From the NCBI GenBank assembly GCA_949318235.1, contig OX439127.1:655962-719961 (forward strand): DNA of 64,000 nt, in the 5' to 3' direction. Positions within the stretch are counted from its first letter, which is position 1; each line of letters opens with the position of its first letter. Made by a program: the position numbers and the translations under genes. The notes below the pieces were generated by a model, which was not told the DNA's origin, did no database searches, and saw nothing but the letters and a program-made list of their open reading frames with translations. Below are positions 36,901 to 48,782 of this stretch, piece after piece. This DNA comes from Ecdyonurus torrentis. Lineage: Eukaryota > Arthropoda > Insecta > Ephemeroptera > Heptageniidae.

Positions 36901-36961
36901 CACATCTACCAAAAATGCACCCGCAGTGATTGCACTAGTACCGAAATGCCACGTAGCCCTC
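36901..36961 (-). repeat. Right terminal repeat of the TIR element split by LINE copy 2
   Basis: Inverted partner of 30441-30501, ending GTAGCCCT at 36960. It starts ~30 bases after the LINE A-rich tail. Confidence 0.6.
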
Positions 36962-37339
36962 AATATATAAAGTTAAAAAAAATAATTTAACTTTTTATTT
37001 ATAAATATATTACTTGTTAATTAATTTTACAAAGAATAGGGTTTGTACGCTATGAATATTTGCATAACGTAAATTTGTTTTAAAATATAAATCATTTTGT
37101 TCTTATTTTTATAGAATTTCGTATAATGATTAATGATTTTAATTTAAATAAAAACAATAAGTTATGTTTATATATTTTATGACATTTGTTACTTATACTA
37201 TTTTTAAAGACTGAAGCGTTGCGCCTCTGAATTGAAGCATTCTTTTAAAGGAAAATAAATGATTTACATTTTTTTATAGTACCACAAATCTAAGCATATT
37301 ATAGTAAACAAAACTTTTGTACAAGTTTTTTGAGACATA
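36962..37339. other. AT-rich sequence, nothing seen
   Basis: Spacer between LINE copy 2 with its host element and the 3' end of LINE copy 3. No supported feature. Confidence 0.5.
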
Positions 37340-37394
37340 ACGTTTTTTGTTATTACAATTTTTTTTAAATTATACATCACTTATATACAGAAAT

Positions 37395-37423
37395 CCAACC
37401 AAGGCCTTGGCCTTATCGGTCGG
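37395..37423 (-). other. LINE 3' UTR stem-loop, copy 3
   Basis: On the minus strand CCGACC pairs with GGTTGG through one G:U pair, and the inner stem is lengthened to AGGCC/GGCCT around an AA loop. The GATA/T internal loop is kept. Confidence 0.8.
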
Positions 37424-37443
37424 TTAAATTATTATTATTAACA

Positions 37444-37446
<3 letters not shown>

Positions 37447-37469
<23 letters not shown>
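37447..37469. repeat. Poly(T) run
   Basis: A run of 23 T on the + strand, interior to the 3' UTR of LINE copy 3. Confidence 0.9.
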
Positions 37470-37477
<8 letters not shown>

Positions 37478-37639
37478 AATACACATACAAATTTTATTTA
37501 ATAGACCAACAAAACAAAAATATATATATATATTCTTATTTATATTTAGAACAAAAACATAAAATTATTATTATTATTTTATGGTATATAATGCATATAT
37601 TTAAAACTACCTTCACCAAATTAAAGATAAGAACAAAAT

Positions 37640-40600
37640 GATTAACTTATCAATTTAAAAAAAAATAAAAAATGCTCTTTTAATACCATTTTTACCTGAT
37701 CTTTTGATTTTAGTATTTTCAAATTTCCTAGAATCTGATTCCACAACTAAGGTAAAATAAATTTATTTAATCTTTCACTGAATTTATTTATAATTTTTGG
37801 TACAAATAAAGGATTTGTTTGTGCATAATTATAATTATGCAATCTTTGTATCCCATGAGATTCAATAAAATAATTTTGACACAAAAACCTTAAATTTCTT
37901 AATTTTTAAAATGGTAAGATCTTAAAATGTTTAAAATAGTCCACATCATTTTCAAATTTATTCCCAATTCTTAATGTTTTTATAATTCTTTTTTGCATTT
38001 TTTTTAATTCATACAATTTACCTGATTTAGTAAATCCATAAGATACAATTCCATACAAAATATGTGAATGATTAAAGGAAAAATACAAAGATCTCATTGT
38101 TTCCTCATTTACAAAAGGTTTCACAGTTTTAAACTGAAATAAGGATGATCTTAATTTATTAATTAAAATACTGATATGTATATCCCAGTTAAAGTTTTGA
38201 TCAAAATTTGTACCTAGATAATTATACCTATCAACTTGTTCAACAAATACACAATTACAATTTATTTGAAAATTATGTAAACAATTTTTATCATGCGCTT
38301 TAATCATAACTTCTTCATGCTTTCTTAGATATTTATTATATATATGCATCACCTTGGTCTTTTTTCTATTTATTAAAAGTTTTCTATCATGTGACCACTC
38401 TAATACCCTATCAAAATCCGATTGCTTCATCAAAATCGCTGTTTGCCGCTATCATTAAAAAATCATCAGCAAACATTTTTCCAATACAGAATTTAAATAA
38501 TAAAAAAAAATTATTTACATAAATTAAGAAAAATTTGGCACTTATTATACCACCTTGTATAATGCCACATTTAATTACTTTTATGTCACTAAACATATCA
38601 TTAATTTTAACTGCTACCTTACGATCTATTATTATATTCTTTAATTAATTTCAATATCGGACCTCTTATACCTAAATCTTCCAAATCAGATAATTTATTT
38701 ATTTATTATTATTAATCCACATACAGCAAAGCCAATTACATTTGACATACATTCAAATTACATGTTACTATATTCAATATAAAAACAAAAAACTTATATC
38801 TTTGTTTTAATACATTTAATACAAAATAATTTTACTCATCCTAATTCATATTGAGTTAGCAGATCATGAAACATTTTTTTCATTTTACGATATATATCAG
38901 CAAAAACATCTACATTTTTTATATAAGTAGTTTCATTACACAGAGATTAATCGTGTCTTAATCAATTGTGTCAAAAGCTTTTGAATAATCAATAAATAAA
39001 CAAATTACATGATTACCTTTTTCAAGTTCCTCATTTATATAATTAGTTACCTAACTTATCAATAAGTCTGTACCTTAATTTTTTAGATATGCAAATTGAT
39101 TTTTATTTATTAAATCATACTCTTCCAAATACTTGGATATATGCATTTCAATATTCTTTTGAACAAATTTATCAAAAAATGCCGAAATTGCAACTGGTCT
39201 AAAATTATTGAAATCACTATGATCCCCACCCTTATATATTGGTCTGATTATTGACAATTTTAGATCATCTGGATACTCGCATTTTTCAAGGCATAAGTTT
39301 GTAAGTTCAATCAGGCTATTTAACAATACCTCCGAAGAATTAACATAACTCCAATATTATCGTGACCTGGCCCTTTGTTTAATTTTAAAATATTAATTAT
39401 TAATTCTGCATTTTTTCTATCGATTTTTGTTATATACATAGATTGCAATTGTTTATTTTCATCAACTTATTCACATAACCTTGTTTGACATTTTATTTTT
39501 ACTTCTTCAATACTTTTAACAAAATGATTTACAAAACCATTTACTATATAATTTAAATTCCTCTTTTTATTCATATATTTTAATATAATCTCATCAATAT
39601 TCAATATCTGTTTTCCCAAAATATTATTTACTAATTTCCACGATTCTTTACTATTTCCCTGAACCTTAAAAATTTATTACTAAAAAATGCCCTTTTTTCA
39701 GTTTTAATCAAAAGTGTTATTTTATTTCTTAATATTTTATACTTATCTCTATATTCAGTCATATTTAGTTAATTAACATTTTTATATCATTAGAGAACCA
39801 TATTTTATTTTCTCGCCCACTTTAAATACCTTTTTTTACTTTATATAAACATTTATTACTCATTTTGTTATATTCATTTGCTATATTATTATATAATTTA
39901 TTTACATTGATCTCATTACTATAAAGTTTTTCCCAATCAAAATTATGAATTATAATCAATAAATTTTTAATTATCCAATAAATGTAATTCCTTATAACAA
40001 GATTTATTATTACAGTTTATTATTTTATTAATTATACAACCAACCATATGATGATCTGTTATTTTACTCTGTATGATAAAACCATATTCTTAATCATATA
40101 GCTTATTCAATTTAACATAAATATGATCTATACAACTTGAATGATAACCTGTGACATTAATTTTCTCTCTAGTTATATCATTTATTACTTTTAAAAACCA
40201 TTTTTAGCTAGCTTATTTTCATATGATTGAACAACAGCATCATCTATATTATTAATATCAATATTTATGTCACCAATTAGAATAACATTTGCTTGATTTA
40301 ATTTTAAAATTTTTTCATTTAATTCTTTAACAAAAAGATTTTTATTTTTACTTTAAGGTCAATAAATTGCGTATAAATTAATTTCATTAAAAATTTTTAG
40401 ACTTAAAACTTCTGCATGATTAAACTCAATATTAATTTCTTGAACACAATATTTTTTATTAATAAAAACTATAATACCTCCTCTTCTATTTTTCATCCTT
40501 GTTTTGCAATATTTATCAAAATTATCAATATTATATATATTAATTTTATGATCATAAATTTCCGTCAAAACAATTACATCAATCTCATCGATTTCCTTTT

Positions 40601-40800
40601 CCAACTGCACAATAAAAGAGTCAAAATTTTTTACTCATTGAATGAATATTTTGATGAATAAATCTTAAATTATTATTACTATTATGTACACCATTAAAAT
40701 TATAAGTATTATCTTTTATATTTTTAAAGACATTAATTTAATCAGGTTCAATAAAACATTTATTTTCACCAACATATCGAAATCAAGATCCATTGACTAA
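37640..40800 (-). pseudogene. LINE copy 3 ORF2 (endonuclease-reverse transcriptase)
   Basis: Endonuclease: VIVLTEIYDHKIN, RRGGIIVFINKKY (40610-40359), then GDINIDI (about 40265) and a region matching the HSSCIDHIYVK and TDHHMVGC codons (about 40145-40030). Reverse transcriptase: LSIIRPIYKGGDHSDF, NFRPVAISAFFDKFVQ (39326-39075), LFIDYSKAFDTID (about 39000-38960), then an insertion, then CGIIQGGIISAKFFLIY and the catalytic box MFADD (38596-38411). The C-terminal part is 38433-37906 (WSHDRKLLINRKKTKVMHIY, YNYLGTNFDQNFNWDIHI, SFNHSHILYGIVSYGFTKSG). Frameshifts and stops between the pieces make it inactive. Confidence 0.86.
38697..38950 (-). mobile_element. Short insertion in the reverse transcriptase of LINE copy 3
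   Basis: LINE copy 4 is continuous here (codons DTINQDLLLSDLED), while copy 3 has ~255 extra bases. The minus strand of the insert ends in GGCTTTGCTGTATGTGG followed by TTAATAATAATAAATAAA, typical of a 5'-truncated LINE or SINE of another family with a simple repeat tail. Confidence 0.6.
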
Positions 40801-40834
40801 ATTATATGAATTCCACTCACTCACATTCACTTTC

Positions 40835-41710
40835 CTAAGCAATATTAAGTAATATTACTTGGCGCTCTTTAGCCGCTGTGAGTACTTTGAAAAAAAGTCT
40901 CTTCAAATCAGGTGGTAATTGCTCACAGACAAATATTTTGTTATTATTTATCCCTCCCAACACTTTCTCAGCTGTAAGATTGCGTGTTTTGTTACGATCA
41001 AGCCGAGCCCTCCTTGCGTGAGTAGGATTGAACTTGATTACACAGATTGGAGGGGTATTTTGCTTCCTGACACTTTTCAGGTTCGAATAAACACGGTAGC
41101 AGTCTTCAATTGACTCGGCCACCTTCGGCGCTCCAATAACAGCAGCTACCTTGTCAAGAAGCTGCAACGTGTTTTCACCTGCAACCGCAGGCAAGCCATG
41201 CACCACCATAAACATACATAGTCTGGCCTGCTCAAGCTCCTGCACCCGCATGTTTAGTTCTTCAACCTCACTGTCTCTATTTGCCAGCTTAACATTCAAC
41301 TCCTTCACTTCACTGTTCATATTTTTCACAATTTTGTCTTGCTCCTCAAGCTTCTTTAACACATCATCATACTTGGCCAATAAAAATACCACACTATCTC
41401 TTAAACTCGCAATCTGATCTGTATATTTCTTAATTTCATCAATCTTCGCCAACTGTAATGACATTTTATCTAATTTCTCTAATATTGTCTGCTCCTTTGT
41501 ATTTTTACTCTTCTCCTCATCTTCACTCAGAACTCTGAGTTTTCATGTCTATCTTACACTCAGTACACATCCACTTAGGTATGCGTCCTGGCTTATTAGA
41601 TTCAAGTTTAATGCAAATTGCATGTGCATATTTTACCTTGCACCCATGGCAAAACACTTTTTCTTCATTTACTTGAATATTTTTCTTACAAATGACACAC
41701 ACTATTTTTA
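40835..41710 (-). pseudogene. LINE copy 3 ORF1 with complete PHD-type zinc finger
   Basis: The best preserved ORF1 of the window. The finger region (about 41705-41560) reads CVIC, CHGC, HAIC and CTEC, a full C4HC3 set. A stop and frameshift near 41540-41465 separate it from a 209-codon frame (41464-40835) made of a coiled coil (LAKYDDVLKKLEEQDKIV, NMRVQELEQARL) and the C-terminal domain (ICVIKFNPTHARRARLDRN, FVCEQLPPDLKRLFFK). The start codon appears to be lost: the position matching the ATG of copy 2 reads ATA. The finger could contact chromatin or help multimerise; that role is inferred from the family. Confidence 0.8.
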
Positions 41711-41877
41711 CTTTTTGTATTACACCTTATATTAATAGTAAACTCTTCCTAGAAAGACGGAGCTCACAACAAGCACAACTTCTCTAGTTCGCGTCACTAC
41801 TTACACTTAAGTTAAACGTAAGTTAAGTTAGGTTAAACGTAAGTTAATGAGTTAAACATTAAAATGAAAGGAGTAAC

Positions 41878-42021
<144 letters not shown>

Positions 42022-42085
42022 ACCGTTATAACTATTTAGCTTATAAAACAGACAGTATAAAAAAATAAATTAATTGGATATTATA

Positions 42086-44934
42086 CAAGTTAACCACTAT
42101 GGTATTATTACTTTTTTAATATACACATTTTTTGTTATTGTTTTATGTGAATATATGAATTTGTTTTACTGTTAACACGTTTTTGTTGATTATATAAAAT
42201 AATTTGTTTTAAGGATGTAAAAAAAGGAAAATAATGTAGTTAGAAATATGAGATATAAAAATGTTAAGATGTAGAAAATTTTTAGGGGAAACGTTTGTAT
42301 GTGTGTGTGTGTGTGTTAGATATTGAAATTAGAATTTTTTTCTTATGTTTTGCAAGCTGTAAATCAAACTGGCGTGGATGCTTTTACTTGAGTTTGTTGG
42401 CTCCATTTGCACTTGCTTCTCGATTTGCCACATAGTAACAATCGATTAACTTAAAGCTTCTTTAAGAAAAAAAGAAAGAGTTAATATTTGAGCTGAAGTT
42501 ATATAAAATTATCAATCATTTTATTATTTTATTAAAAAGCTCATTGATTATGACTTCATTCTGTGCTCAAATGTAATTTTTTTTAACTTTTACTCCATAG
42601 TACTGATGTAAATTAAGAAAATGACATAATAGATTTTCAAATTGTTTGGTGTTACAATATTTCAAACTTTAAAATGAAAAATAAAAAATTGCATGTTACT
42701 TTTTTCTATACAAAACAGTTAATAAATACATTTTGATTTTAGAAAGGAATTCTGTGCAACTGGGCCTCAATCCTGAGCAATGTGTTAACATTGTGCATTT
42801 AATTGTCCTTGCCAACTTCAATTTATGCTCTATTGTTATAGACTTCAAATTTAATAAAAACAGTTTTTAATTTTTATGAATAAATTCGAAAAATTATATA
42901 ACTTATTTTGTATATTAGGCCGCTTTCAATAATGCTATGTTTTGAAAATTGACAAAATATATTTGACCTATGCTATCGATTTTTCATTTTAATAACACTG
43001 TAAATCTCTACTGAATCGATAAAGAATCAATACCTTCGATACAAAATTTACCCTTTTAGAAAACCAAATATTACAAGTTTGAAATTTACATTCACACTGA
43101 AAATCACTACTGAAATGCTAAAGAATTATTAACAACGATACAAAATTTACCGTCCCAGAAAATGAAATATTACAATTCAGAAATTGACATTTACACGGTA
43201 AATCACTTCTGAATCGCTAACAAATCCTAATTACAATTCTTTACTTTAAAGATTATATTATTATGTTTAAATTCTGTAAGGGTCATCATTGAAACTTTAT
43301 TAATTTTTTTGGCAACGCCAAGAATAGAAAGGTTAACGTATTTTGCATATTATTATTATTTTTACTTTATTATAAACCGAGCTATTGGCTCAGTTTTTAT
43401 CTCTGAATTGTTAATTTACTGATTTTGACGTATTAAATATCACTATAGGAATTAATAACTGTTTTAAAACATGTTGAAATTTTTCTAGTATCTGACATTT
43501 AAATATTTTTATAATAAAAGTGGTGGATTTGGCTTTCAATAAAGTAATTTTATGTTCCTTATACGATTAATTTATAGTAAAATGTGAAAATGAAAAACTG
43601 TAAGCAGGTGAAAATATTAATTAATATGTGATTCTGTTTTATTTATTGCAACTATTTGTTAAGAAAAACATTTCTTTAAAACGTATTTTTTTAAAAAAAT
43701 CTGTGCTTTATTTGTAATCTTATATTTAAAACCTTAATTGAATCTAAAATATTATCCAAAGCTATGGTTGTGTTATTTTTATTACGAAAAACATTTCGTA
43801 ACCATTCTTTCACTAGCAAAGCTAGTTTGCTTGGCTCCTTTATCAAATATTATCAAAACATTTTTTTTTCACGGCTTTATTACTAATTTTTTCAAATATA
43901 ATTTAAAGCGAATCTTTAATATTAGGCAATTGGTGATTAGATTTTCATTTATAATTTAGGTTTACCTTTATTTAATACGTCTACAAAAGATACATAAGAT
44001 ACGTCTGAATATGAATAAAATTGTGTTGTTGTGTTTTAAAATAAAGCCAGTTATAATTTTTTATATATGAGGTTAAAAATTCTATGCTTAGTTTACGCAT
44101 ACTTTTTTAAGTAACAATATTCTTTAAAATGTAGTTTTATATAAAACTTTGATTTGTTTATTTAGTTTTATTATCGAGACAAATATGTAAACTGAAATGT
44201 AAAGCAATTTTATGGATGGATGTAATTATATTATTTCGTACAAAATAGCAAATATATTGCTAAATTCCAGTGGTGGACGATGCATGAAATGAGAAGGCAT
44301 GCATTAATATAAAATTAAAATGACAATACGGGGCTAAGAAAGGGTAAATTTTTTTCAATATACGCACCTTTTTTCGAAGAAAATAAAGATGTTAAAGTAA
44401 GAAAAAAATGAAATTAACCGTTTCTATAAAATTGCATATTTCTTATTATTATTTTCTCTCTAAAATTTCTGTTCACATTAGTTTTGTTGCTAGTTTTTAT
44501 GTTAAATCAGTTACAACAATACCATGTTAAAGCTTAATTAGTGAGAATGCACGATATATTATTCTTTCTTTAAAACTCTAAAAATAATCCAAAAAATTGC
44601 TTTTCAGCGGTGGTTTTACAAAATACCATGAGCGCGCTTGAAAAAGGCACGGAAACTTTTGTAGGAGACAAACTTTTTTGTTTCTTTTCTTATTTTCTTT
44701 ATTTTTTGTTTTATTAATGTGCTGTCTTTTTTATATTCATTGAATAAATTTAACAGCAACACTTTTAAGGAAATTTTTTTTTATTTACTATCAAGATATT
44801 TATGTTTTTAGACTGATTGAATTTTGTTTTATACTTTTATCGCCTGTAGTGAAAAATTCTTTAATATTTTATAAGAAATTTAAAATTTTTAAAAGAGCAC
44901 CTATGATATATATATTTTTTTAATTTTTGGACCA
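42086..44934 (+). repeat. 2.85 kb tandem unit, copy 1
   Basis: This unit matches 44935-47779 along its whole length with a shift of about 2849 bases. Landmarks in both: CCACTAT start (42095/44943), TATGTGTGTGTGTGTG-like run (42298/45147), GGCGTGGATGCTT (42372/45221), CAACTGGGCCTCAATCCT (42759/45604), AATATACGCACC (near 44360/47160). No long open frame, so it is non-coding, AT-rich, satellite-like DNA or a duplicated repeat. Confidence 0.85.
42995..43240 (+). repeat. ~95 bp internal sub-repeats of the tandem unit, copy 1
   Basis: The order CTGTAAATCNNTACTGAATC, TAAAGAATCA, CGATACAAAATTTACC, GAAATATTACAA, GAAATTNACATT recurs about two and a half times. The partner block in copy 2 is at 45835-46085 and a weaker relative at 20660-20720. 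Confidence 0.6.
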
Positions 44935-47779
44935 CAAGTTATCCACTATTGTAATATTACTTTCTTAATATACACATTTTTTGTTATTGTTTTATGTGAA
45001 TATATAAATATTTTTATTGTTCATACATTTTTTTTTGCTTATATAAAATAATTTGTTTTAAAGATTTAAAAAAGGGAAATAAAGTAGTTAGAAATATGAG
45101 ATATAAAAAAGTTAAGATGTAGAAATTTACTAGGGGAAACGTTTGTATGTGTTTGTGTGTGTGTTAGATTTTGAAATCTAGAATATTTTCTTATGTTTTG
45201 CAAGCTGTAAATCAAATTGGCGTGGATGCTTCTACTTGAGTTTGTTGGCTCCATTTGCACTTGCTTCTCCAATAGCCACATAATTACAATCGATTAATTG
45301 AAGCTACTTTAAGAAAAAAAAAGAAAGAGTTAATATTCGAGCTAAAATTATATTAAATTATCAATCATTTTATTATTTTATTAAAAAGCTCATTTAATAT
45401 GACTTTATTCTGTGCTCAATTGTAATTTTTTATTTACCTCTTACTTTATAATACTGATGTAAATTAAGAAAATGACATAACAGATTTTCTAGTTAATTTG
45501 TGTTATAAAACCACAAACTTTGAAATAAAAAATAAAAAATAGCATGTTATTTTATACAAAACAGTTAATAAATACATTTTGATTTTAGCAAGCAATTTTG
45601 TGCAACTGGGCCTCAATCCTGGGTCATGTGTTAACATTGCGCCATTGATTTGTTCTTGCCTACTCTAATTATGCTCTATTGTTAAAGACTTTAAGTTTAA
45701 TATAAACAGTTTTAAATTTTTATGAAGAAATTCGAAAATTTATATAACTTATTTTGTATATTATGCCGCTTTCAATAATGTTTTGAATAATTGACAAAAT
45801 ATATTTGACCTATGCTTTCGATTTTTCATTTAATTAACACTGTAAATATCTACTGAATCGATAAAGAATCAATACCTACGATACAAAATTTAACCTCTTA
45901 GAAAACCGAATATTACAAGTTTGAAATTTACTTTCACACTGAAAATCATTACTGAATTGCTAAAGAATTATTCACAACGATATAAAATTTACCATCCCAG
46001 AAAATGAAATATTACAATTCTGAAACTGACATTTCCACGGTAAATCACTTCTGAATCACTAACAAATCATTAATAACAATTCATTATTTTAAAGATTATA
46101 TTATTATTTTCAAATTTCTTACAAGCCATCATTGAAACTTTATTATTTTTTTTAGCAACGCCAAGAAGAGAAAGGTTAACGTATTTTGCATATTATTCTT
46201 ATTTTTACTTTTTTATAAACCGAGCTATTTTTTGGCACGGTTTTTTTCTCTGAATTGTTAATTTACCGATTTGGACGTATTAAATATCACTATAGGAATT
46301 TTTTACTGTTTTCAAACATGTTGAAATTTTTCTAATATCTGACATTTAAATATTTCCAAAATAAGAGTGGTGTATTTGTCTTTCAATAAAGAAATTTTAT
46401 GTTCCTAATACGAATAATTTATAGTAAAATGTGAAAATGAAAAGCTGTATTTGTTAAGAAAAACATTTCTTTAAAACGTATTTTTTTGAAACAAAACTGT
46501 GCTCATTTTGTAATCTTATATATAAAACCAAAGTTGAATCTAAAATATTATCCAAATCTATGGTTGTGTTATATTTGTTACGAAAAACATTTCTTAACCC
46601 TTTTTTTTATTAGAAAAGCTAGTTTGCTTGGCTACCTTAACAAATATTATCAAATCATTTCTTTAACATGGCTTTATTACTATTTTTTTCAAATATAATT
46701 AAAAGCATGGCTTTAATATTAGGCAATTGGTGATTGGATTTTGAGTTATTTTTTAAGTCAATCCTATATTTAATATGTCTACATATTATGATACATAAGA
46801 TACGTCTTAATATGATTAAAATTGTGTTGTTGTGTTTTAAAATAAAGCCAGTTATAATGTTTAAAATATGAAGTCAAGAAATCTATGCTTAGGTTATGCA
46901 TACTTTTTCAAGTAACAATATTTTTTTAAATGCAGTTTTATATAAAACTTTGATTTGTTTATTAAGTTTAATTATAAAGACAATTATGTAAAATAAAATG
47001 TAAAGCTATTTTATGAATTGATGTAATTATATTATTTCGTACAAAATCCGCAAATATATTGCTTAATATCAGGAGTGGCCGATGCATGAAATTAGAAGGC
47101 ATGCACCAATATAAAATTAAAATGACATTACGGGGCTAAAACAGGGGGCCGATTTATTTTCAATATACGCACCTTTTTTCGAAGAAAATAAAGATGTTAA
47201 AGTAAAAAAAAATGAAATTAACCAATTCGATAAAATTTTTATTATTTTTTATTATATTTTTTTTCTTATTTTCTCTCTTAAATTTCTGTTTATATTAATC
47301 TTTAATCTGTTTATATTAGTTTTGTTGCTAGTTTTTAAGTTTGATCTGTTACAACAATACCATGTTAAGTGTAAACTAGTAAGAATGCACGTTATATTAT
47401 TCTTTCTTTAAAATTCTAAAGATAATCCCAAAAAGTGCTTTTCAACGGTGGTTTTACATAATACCAGGAGCTCACCTTAAAAAGGCACGATAATTTTTGT
47501 TGGAGATAAACTTTTTTGTTTCTTTTCTTCTTTTATTTATTTTTTGTTTTCATTATTTGCTCTCTTTTTTATATTCATAAAATAAATTTAACAGCAACAC
47601 TTTTTAGGAAAATATTTTTTATTTACTATCAAGATTTTTATGTTTTTAGACTAGTTGAATTTTGTTTTATACTTTTATCGCCTATAGCAAACAATTCTTT
47701 AATATTTTATAAGAAATTTAAAATTTTTAAATATATACCGATGATATATGAAATTTTTTAAATTTTTTGACCATCAGGT
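44935..47779 (+). repeat. 2.85 kb tandem unit, copy 2
   Basis: Direct repeat of 42086-44934 with small indels and scattered substitutions, roughly 85-90% identity by eye. Both units end in ATTTTTNGACCA-like sequence, and the second starts exactly where the first ends, so this is head-to-tail duplication. The sub-repeat block is at 45835-46085. Confidence 0.85.
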
Positions 47780-48018
47780 AAAAGAAATTTTGTTAATAAT
47801 TACATAATACATTATGAATGACCTATCAACAAAATATTTGGTGATCAGTATTTTCTATATTAGAATTACATAGTATGTGTTACTTTGCTATGTTTACTAT
47901 GTTTACGGCGGATAAGAAAATAGGCTTTTTAACGATGTATATCATGAAAACATAAAATAGTTTAATTTACTCACCCTGCTGCTATTTATATATAAAATCC
48001 AGTCGAAATGGTTAAAAA
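47780..48018. other. AT-rich spacer
   Basis: Unique-looking AT-rich sequence between the tandem unit and LINE copy 4. Nothing else seen. Confidence 0.4.
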
Positions 48019-48190
48019 AAAGCTAGCAAAAAATATTTTTTTTAAAGGTAATAAATGATATAACTAGAAAGGAAATTAATGTCACAGGTTATCATTCAAG
48101 TTGTATAGATCATATTTATGTTAAATTAAATATGCTATATGATTTGGAATATGGTTTTATCATACAGAGTAAAATAACAGATCATTATAT
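48019..48190 (+). pseudogene. LINE copy 4, endonuclease fragment left of the transposon
   Basis: Starting near AAAAGCTAGCAAAAAAT, the codons for VINDITRKEINVTGYHSSCI and DHIYVKLN, then KITDHYM, match the endonuclease end of LINE copy 3. The fragment stops at ATAT (48187-48190), where the 9.7 kb transposon begins, and resumes at 57900. Confidence 0.8.
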
Positions 48191-48782
48191 CGAACGCGCA
48201 GGATGTTTAGGACGTATCAGAGCAAGGGGAGTAAATGTGAATATTTTTGTTAATGCGGTCACAGTGTCGAAACTAATAAAGATAAAAAATATATATAATT
48301 ATAGTTAGAAAGGATAACTTTTTAGCTTTAATAAAATATTTTTATATTCGACAAATAATAATTTCAAAGCGCACTGTGCAATTTAATAAAGCAAAAAACG
48401 TGTTTTTATTCCTGACCTATCGCAAGCATGAATTTGAAACTATTGCTACGCTTAGACTTTTATTACTAAAAATTACGTGTTAAGACCTAATATAGAAAAT
48501 ACTACCTATATTACTTTGATATAATTTTTTTTTGCAAATTTGCAAATTTTGGCACTTTTATAGCTAAAAAACTAAACGTACTTATAATTGTGTTTCTATT
48601 GAAGATATCATTATTCTGCTTTTTCAATTATCATTAACTTTTTTAATTACATTACCAAAAAATTTTTAAGGTCATTATTCCTGTTACAAGTACTTAAAAA
48701 AATTGAAATTAAAATCAATTTATTTCGAGCTTATATACATAAAAAGAAGAGGTAAATGTTGCAACATTGTATAAGCTGCGTG
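48191..48782 (+). repeat. Left terminal inverted repeat of the 9.7 kb transposon
   Basis: Inverted partner of 57309-57899. Similarity ends after ATAAGCTGCG at about 48782. Only a handful of differences are visible over 590 bases (for example AACTTTTTAGC against AATTTTTTGGC), about 2%. Confidence 0.9.

Larger units (their letters stand above)
37340..41870 (-). mobile_element. CR1-like LINE copy 3 (near full length, inactive)
   Basis: On the minus strand: ORF1 with a complete PHD-type finger (from about 41710), ORF2 (about 40800-37640), and a 3' UTR with the family stem-loop and an A-rich end near 37340. A ~255 bp insertion interrupts the reverse transcriptase. It converges on LINE copy 2. Its sequence is close to LINE copy 4, with nearly the same codons through the C-terminal part. 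Confidence 0.86.

Noticed and set aside
36597..36905. 102-residue frame with Ile-Tyr repeats
   Set aside because: It runs through the TA microsatellite and the right arm of the TIR element; no protein.
41151..41417. Ser-rich + strand frame
   Set aside because: Shadow of the coiled-coil part of LINE copy 3 ORF1.
43738..43959. Similar short frames in both 2.85 kb units (43738 and 46486)
   Set aside because: Their likeness follows from the DNA duplication. The frames are not conserved beyond that and are AT-rich low complexity.
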